A DNA stretch of 8,536 nt from Bacillota bacterium. GTDB taxonomy: Bacteria; Bacillota; Clostridia; Lachnospirales; Anaerotignaceae. The translations under genes and the position numbers were made by a program. Within the stretch, counting starts at the first letter, position 1, and each line of letters starts with the position of its first letter. This document shows positions 6,311 to 8,536 of the stretch, in pieces. Where the stretch lies: assembly GCA_017547125.1 (NCBI GenBank), contig JAFYQL010000059.1, forward strand, positions 1-8,536, given 5' to 3'. Below the pieces are notes generated by a model that saw nothing but the letters and a program-made list of their open reading frames with translations, was not told the DNA's origin and did no database searches.

Positions 6311-6339
6311 ATTGTAAGAAAAACAAACTGAAAAGTCAA
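6311..6339 (-). promoter_or_regulatory. Sigma-A-type promoter of the helix-turn-helix/symporter unit
   Basis: On the minus strand TTGACT (6339-6334, 5/6 match) and TACAAT (6316-6311, 5/6 match) are separated by exactly 17 bases. The expected transcription start is near 6304, about 38 bases before the ATG at 6266. An AT-rich dyad, TTATA-ATA-TATAA (6299-6311), lies at the start site, but base composition alone could explain it. Confidence 0.75.
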
Positions 6340-6401
6340 CACAATAATCTACAAACAAATACAGTACCTATGCCCAGGCAATTCCTTTCAGTCTATAAAG
6401 C

Positions 6402-6447
6402 AAAAAATTAAAGGCCTGCTTTTTGTATAATCTAAAAACAAGCCTTT
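6402..6447 (-). terminator. Intrinsic terminator after holA
   Basis: On the minus strand, AAAGGCTTGTTTTT (6447-6434) pairs with AAAAGCAGGCCTTT (6423-6410). This gives a 14-bp stem with two G-U pairs and a 10-base loop, followed by AATTTTTTG. It begins 10 bases after the holA stop and lies about 60 bases ahead of the next promoter, so the comEC-holA transcript should end here. The remaining bases to 6340 show nothing else that I can support. Confidence 0.9.
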
Positions 6448-6457
6448 CTTCATTTTA

Positions 6458-7447
6458 TTACATACTGTATTTTGCAATTATAAGTTCAACTGCCGCTTCC
6501 GCGTCAATTTTGCCGCTTTTTATTGCGGTATCTGTTTCAAGGCATTCGTAAACTGCATTTTTAAGTGCTTCTGCAGTAAAGTTTCTGCTCTGCTCTGTGC
6601 ATTCCTTAACTGCATAGTAGTTTTGTCCTGTTATTTCCTTTATTTCGTTCAGGTTTTTGCCCTCTGATGAAAGCACCTTGCACTGAAGCATAATTTTGAA
6701 CTGTCTTATAACAAGAGCAAATATCTTGATCGGTGCTTCGTTGAACATTATAAGTGTTCGGTATATTTTTATAGCCTGAGAAGGATTTCTCATTCCGATG
6801 GCCTTTACCATATCAAAAACCTTTGCTTCAAGGGTTTTGGTGCAAACGGCATCTATATCTTCCTGTTCAACTGTACCGCCTTCGCCTTTATATGCAATAA
6901 GCTTTGTAACTTCTTTTTCAAGGGACGCCATATCGCAGCCCACAGAGTGAATGATGTAATACACAAGGGCAGAAGAACAGTTTATTTTTTCTCTCTTGAG
7001 TATAGCCGCAATTACCTTTGCAGCCTCACCTTCTGTAAGCTTGCCGAATTCTTCTGCTGTGCCGACCTTTGCAACCGCCTTGTAGAGTCTGTTGTTTTTC
7101 TTAACCTTCTTTTCAGCAAACAAAATGCATGTACTGTCAGGTATGTTGGCTATATATTCAGCCATTTTTTCTGTATCCCTGCTCCTTCCGTCATCAAAAA
7201 GACCACTGTCTTTGACAACAACAAGACGCATATCGCTTAAAAACGGCATAGTTTCCGCAGCATCCATAACCTTGCCTATGTCAGAAGCTCCATCAAAAAA
7301 GTCTCTGTTCATAACCGCCGCCATTTCATCAACAACGGCATTTTCAAGGTCTTTCTGCGCCTTCGCCATAAGGAACTGATCTTCTCCAAAAAGAAGATAG
7401 CATTTTTTAAATTGTTTTGATTTGATATCTTCTTTCAAAGAACTCAT
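6458..7447 (-). CDS. holA: DNA polymerase III subunit delta
   Basis: The product has 329 residues, typical of HolA. Delta is part of the clamp-loader complex and opens the DnaN sliding clamp during replication. Visible family features are: CYLLFGEDQFLM (16-27), the degenerate AAA+ start; AETMPFLSDMRLVVVKDSGLF (64-84), where the conserved PF marks the clamp-contacting region; and LASLEKEV-like DMASLEKEVTKLIAY near 171-185. A C-terminal collar region follows, with RQFKIMLQCKVLSSEG and DTAIKSGKIDAEAAVELII. The start at 7447 has GGAGG at 7460-7456 with an 8-base spacer. It follows the comEC stop by 3 bases and its ribosome binding site lies inside comEC, so the two are likely coupled. The comEC-holA order is the same as in Bacillus subtilis, where the gene is called yqeN. 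In that species rpsT follows; here a terminator and an unrelated unit follow instead. Confidence 0.93.
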   Translation of the reverse strand: MSSLKEDIKSKQFKKCYLLFGEDQFLMAKAQKDLENAVVDEMAAVMNRDFFDGASDIGKVMDAAETMPFLSDMRLVVVKDSGLFDDGRSRDTEKMAEYIANIPDSTCILFAEKKVKKNNRLYKAVAKVGTAEEFGKLTEGEAAKVIAAILKREKINCSSALVYYIIHSVGCDMASLEKEVTKLIAYKGEGGTVEQEDIDAVCTKTLEAKVFDMVKAIGMRNPSQAIKIYRTLIMFNEAPIKIFALVIRQFKIMLQCKVLSSEGKNLNEIKEITGQNYYAVKECTEQSRNFTAEALKNAVYECLETDTAIKSGKIDAEAAVELIIAKYSM

Positions 7448-7450
7448 GTG

Positions 7451-8536
7451 TTATTCCTCCGCTTTAAGTGTTTTTCCATTTGTTATAAATCTTACTGCTC
7501 CGTTTTCTGCAGTTATAAAAACCTTGCTGCCCTTATCCTCAAGTCTTTTCACAACTTCGCCGTCAGGGTGTCCGTAAGTGTTGTTTTCTCCGCAGGATAT
7601 AACTGCAAAATCTGCATCTGTTTTATTTATAAATTCCTCTGTGCTTGAATACTTTGAGCCGTGATGCGAAACCTTAAGCACATCACATTTCAGATCCGTC
7701 TCTGCGAAGAGAAGAAACTTTTCATCATTTTCGTCTATATCGCCCGTAAAAAGCATGCTCCTGTCTCCACATTTAAGTTTTATAACCATAGAGCCGTTAT
7801 TATCATCATCTTCAGGCGAAAGTTTACTGCTTAAAGGATAAATGCATTCAAATTCAAATCCGCCTTTGCCTTCTGCTTTATAGCCCGCATTTATGCGCTC
7901 AACCTCAACACCATTTTCTTCGGCTGATGAAAGCATACTTTCAAGCAAAGCATTTTCGCCATAATCGTAGCCTGCAACAACAAGTTTTCTTACATTGATG
8001 TTTTCCATCAGCTCAACTGCACCGCCGCAATGGTCATTGTCGGGATGAGAGATAAAAAGCACGTCTATGGTGTCTTTACCGTAATAGTCGAGATACGGAA
8101 TTATTATATTCTTGCCTGTGTTATCACCATCGGTGTAAATTCCGCCAGTATCAAACACATAAACTCCTCCGTCATATGTGCGTACTATGGCACTATCGCC
8201 TTGTCCCACATCAATAAAGTCTATGACGTTATTTTTGAGTACAAAACGGTTGCCGAGAAGAAGCGCAGATATACACATCACATCTGCAGAAATTATGGCT
8301 GTCTTTTTGAAGCCTTTAAGCTTATCCGTCAGTAAAAGTATAATAAGTATATAATACAAAACTGCAAATATCAAACCCAAATTGCCTGTATGAATGTCAG
8401 CAAAAGGAAGCAGTGCTGCTGTTTTTGACACATATTCAAAAACCTTGAGTATCACAAATACTGCTCCTCCAATAAATGCAGCTACATTAAGACTAAAAAG
8501 CCCTGTAATTGAGCATATTATGCCAAGCACAAGCAA
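7451..8536 (-). CDS. comEC: ComEC/Rec2 DNA uptake channel protein, C-terminal part
   Basis: The reading frame runs off the right edge, so the N-terminal half is missing and the first codon seen is not a start. About 361 residues remain. Residues 1-97 of this fragment hold the last few membrane segments of the channel (Competence) domain. From about 104 to the end is the metallo-beta-lactamase-like domain: VIDFIDVGQGDSAIV (104-118), SHPDNDHCGG (163-172, the HxDxDH metal motif with H164, D166, D168 and H169), FTGDID (263-268, metal ligand D266), SHHGS (290-294) and NTYGHP (319-324). ComEC carries single-stranded DNA across the cytoplasmic membrane in transformation, and this domain is proposed to degrade the other strand. 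All expected metal ligands are present, so the enzyme part looks intact. Whether the cell is competent cannot be told, since no other com gene is in view. Confidence 0.93.
   Translation of the reverse strand: MLVLGIICSITGLFSLNVAAFIGGAVFVILKVFEYVSKTAALLPFADIHTGNLGLIFAVLYYILIILLLTDKLKGFKKTAIISADVMCISALLLGNRFVLKNNVIDFIDVGQGDSAIVRTYDGGVYVFDTGGIYTDGDNTGKNIIIPYLDYYGKDTIDVLFISHPDNDHCGGAVELMENINVRKLVVAGYDYGENALLESMLSSAEENGVEVERINAGYKAEGKGGFEFECIYPLSSKLSPEDDDNNGSMVIKLKCGDRSMLFTGDIDENDEKFLLFAETDLKCDVLKVSHHGSKYSSTEEFINKTDADFAVISCGENNTYGHPDGEVVKRLEDKGSKVFITAENGAVRFITNGKTLKAEE

Noticed and set aside
6267..6326. A 20-residue N-terminal extension of the helix-turn-helix protein.
   Set aside because: It would overlap the -10 element of the gene's own promoter and lie upstream of the expected transcript start.
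6371..6380. Short palindrome TGCC-CA-GGCA between the holA terminator and the next promoter.
   Set aside because: The arms are only 4 bases long and do not extend; too short to call an operator.

Overview
The window is an AT-rich stretch of ordinary-looking bacterial chromosome, most likely from an anaerobic Firmicute of the class Clostridia. That placement is an inference. It rests on strong GGAGG-type Shine-Dalgarno sites, sigma-A-like promoters, T-tailed intrinsic terminators, frequent TTG starts, a comEC-holA pair, a ferredoxin-fused aldo/keto reductase, and a cysteine synthase of a type I associate with clostridia. No rRNA, tRNA, CRISPR array, insertion sequence or phage structural gene is visible. 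Genes are tightly packed. The longest stretches without a gene are about 191 bases (6267-6457) and 154 bases (4429-4582), and both hold promoters and terminators.

Left part, plus strand (1-2050): the C-terminal part of a CocE/NonD-type serine hydrolase, cut by the window edge, is followed by a stand-alone cysteine synthase gene with its own promoter. The cysteine synthase gene ends at a bidirectional terminator shared with the convergent minus-strand genes.

Middle part, minus strand (2052-4516): read in its own direction, this unit starts at a promoter near 4500. It encodes an aldo/keto reductase with two C-terminal [4Fe-4S] motifs, an HD-domain phosphohydrolase-like protein, and an RsuA/RluB-family pseudouridine synthase. 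Gaps are 37 and 6 bases, which suggests one transcript.

Right-middle part, minus strand (4541-6339): a well-formed promoter drives a 62-residue excisionase-like helix-turn-helix protein and, 25 bases later, a sodium:solute symporter with a TTG start. A small hairpin covers the symporter ribosome binding site. The unit ends in a strong terminator.

Right part, minus strand (6402-8536): the C-terminal part of the DNA uptake channel protein ComEC is cut by the window edge. Three bases later comes holA (DNA polymerase III delta subunit), closed by another strong terminator.

I did not find a convincing undescribed system. The points most worth a second look are the helix-turn-helix/symporter pair with its structured start region, the altered PLP-lysine and substrate-loop motifs of the cysteine synthase, and an inverted repeat overlapping the predicted promoter of the aldo/keto reductase unit.
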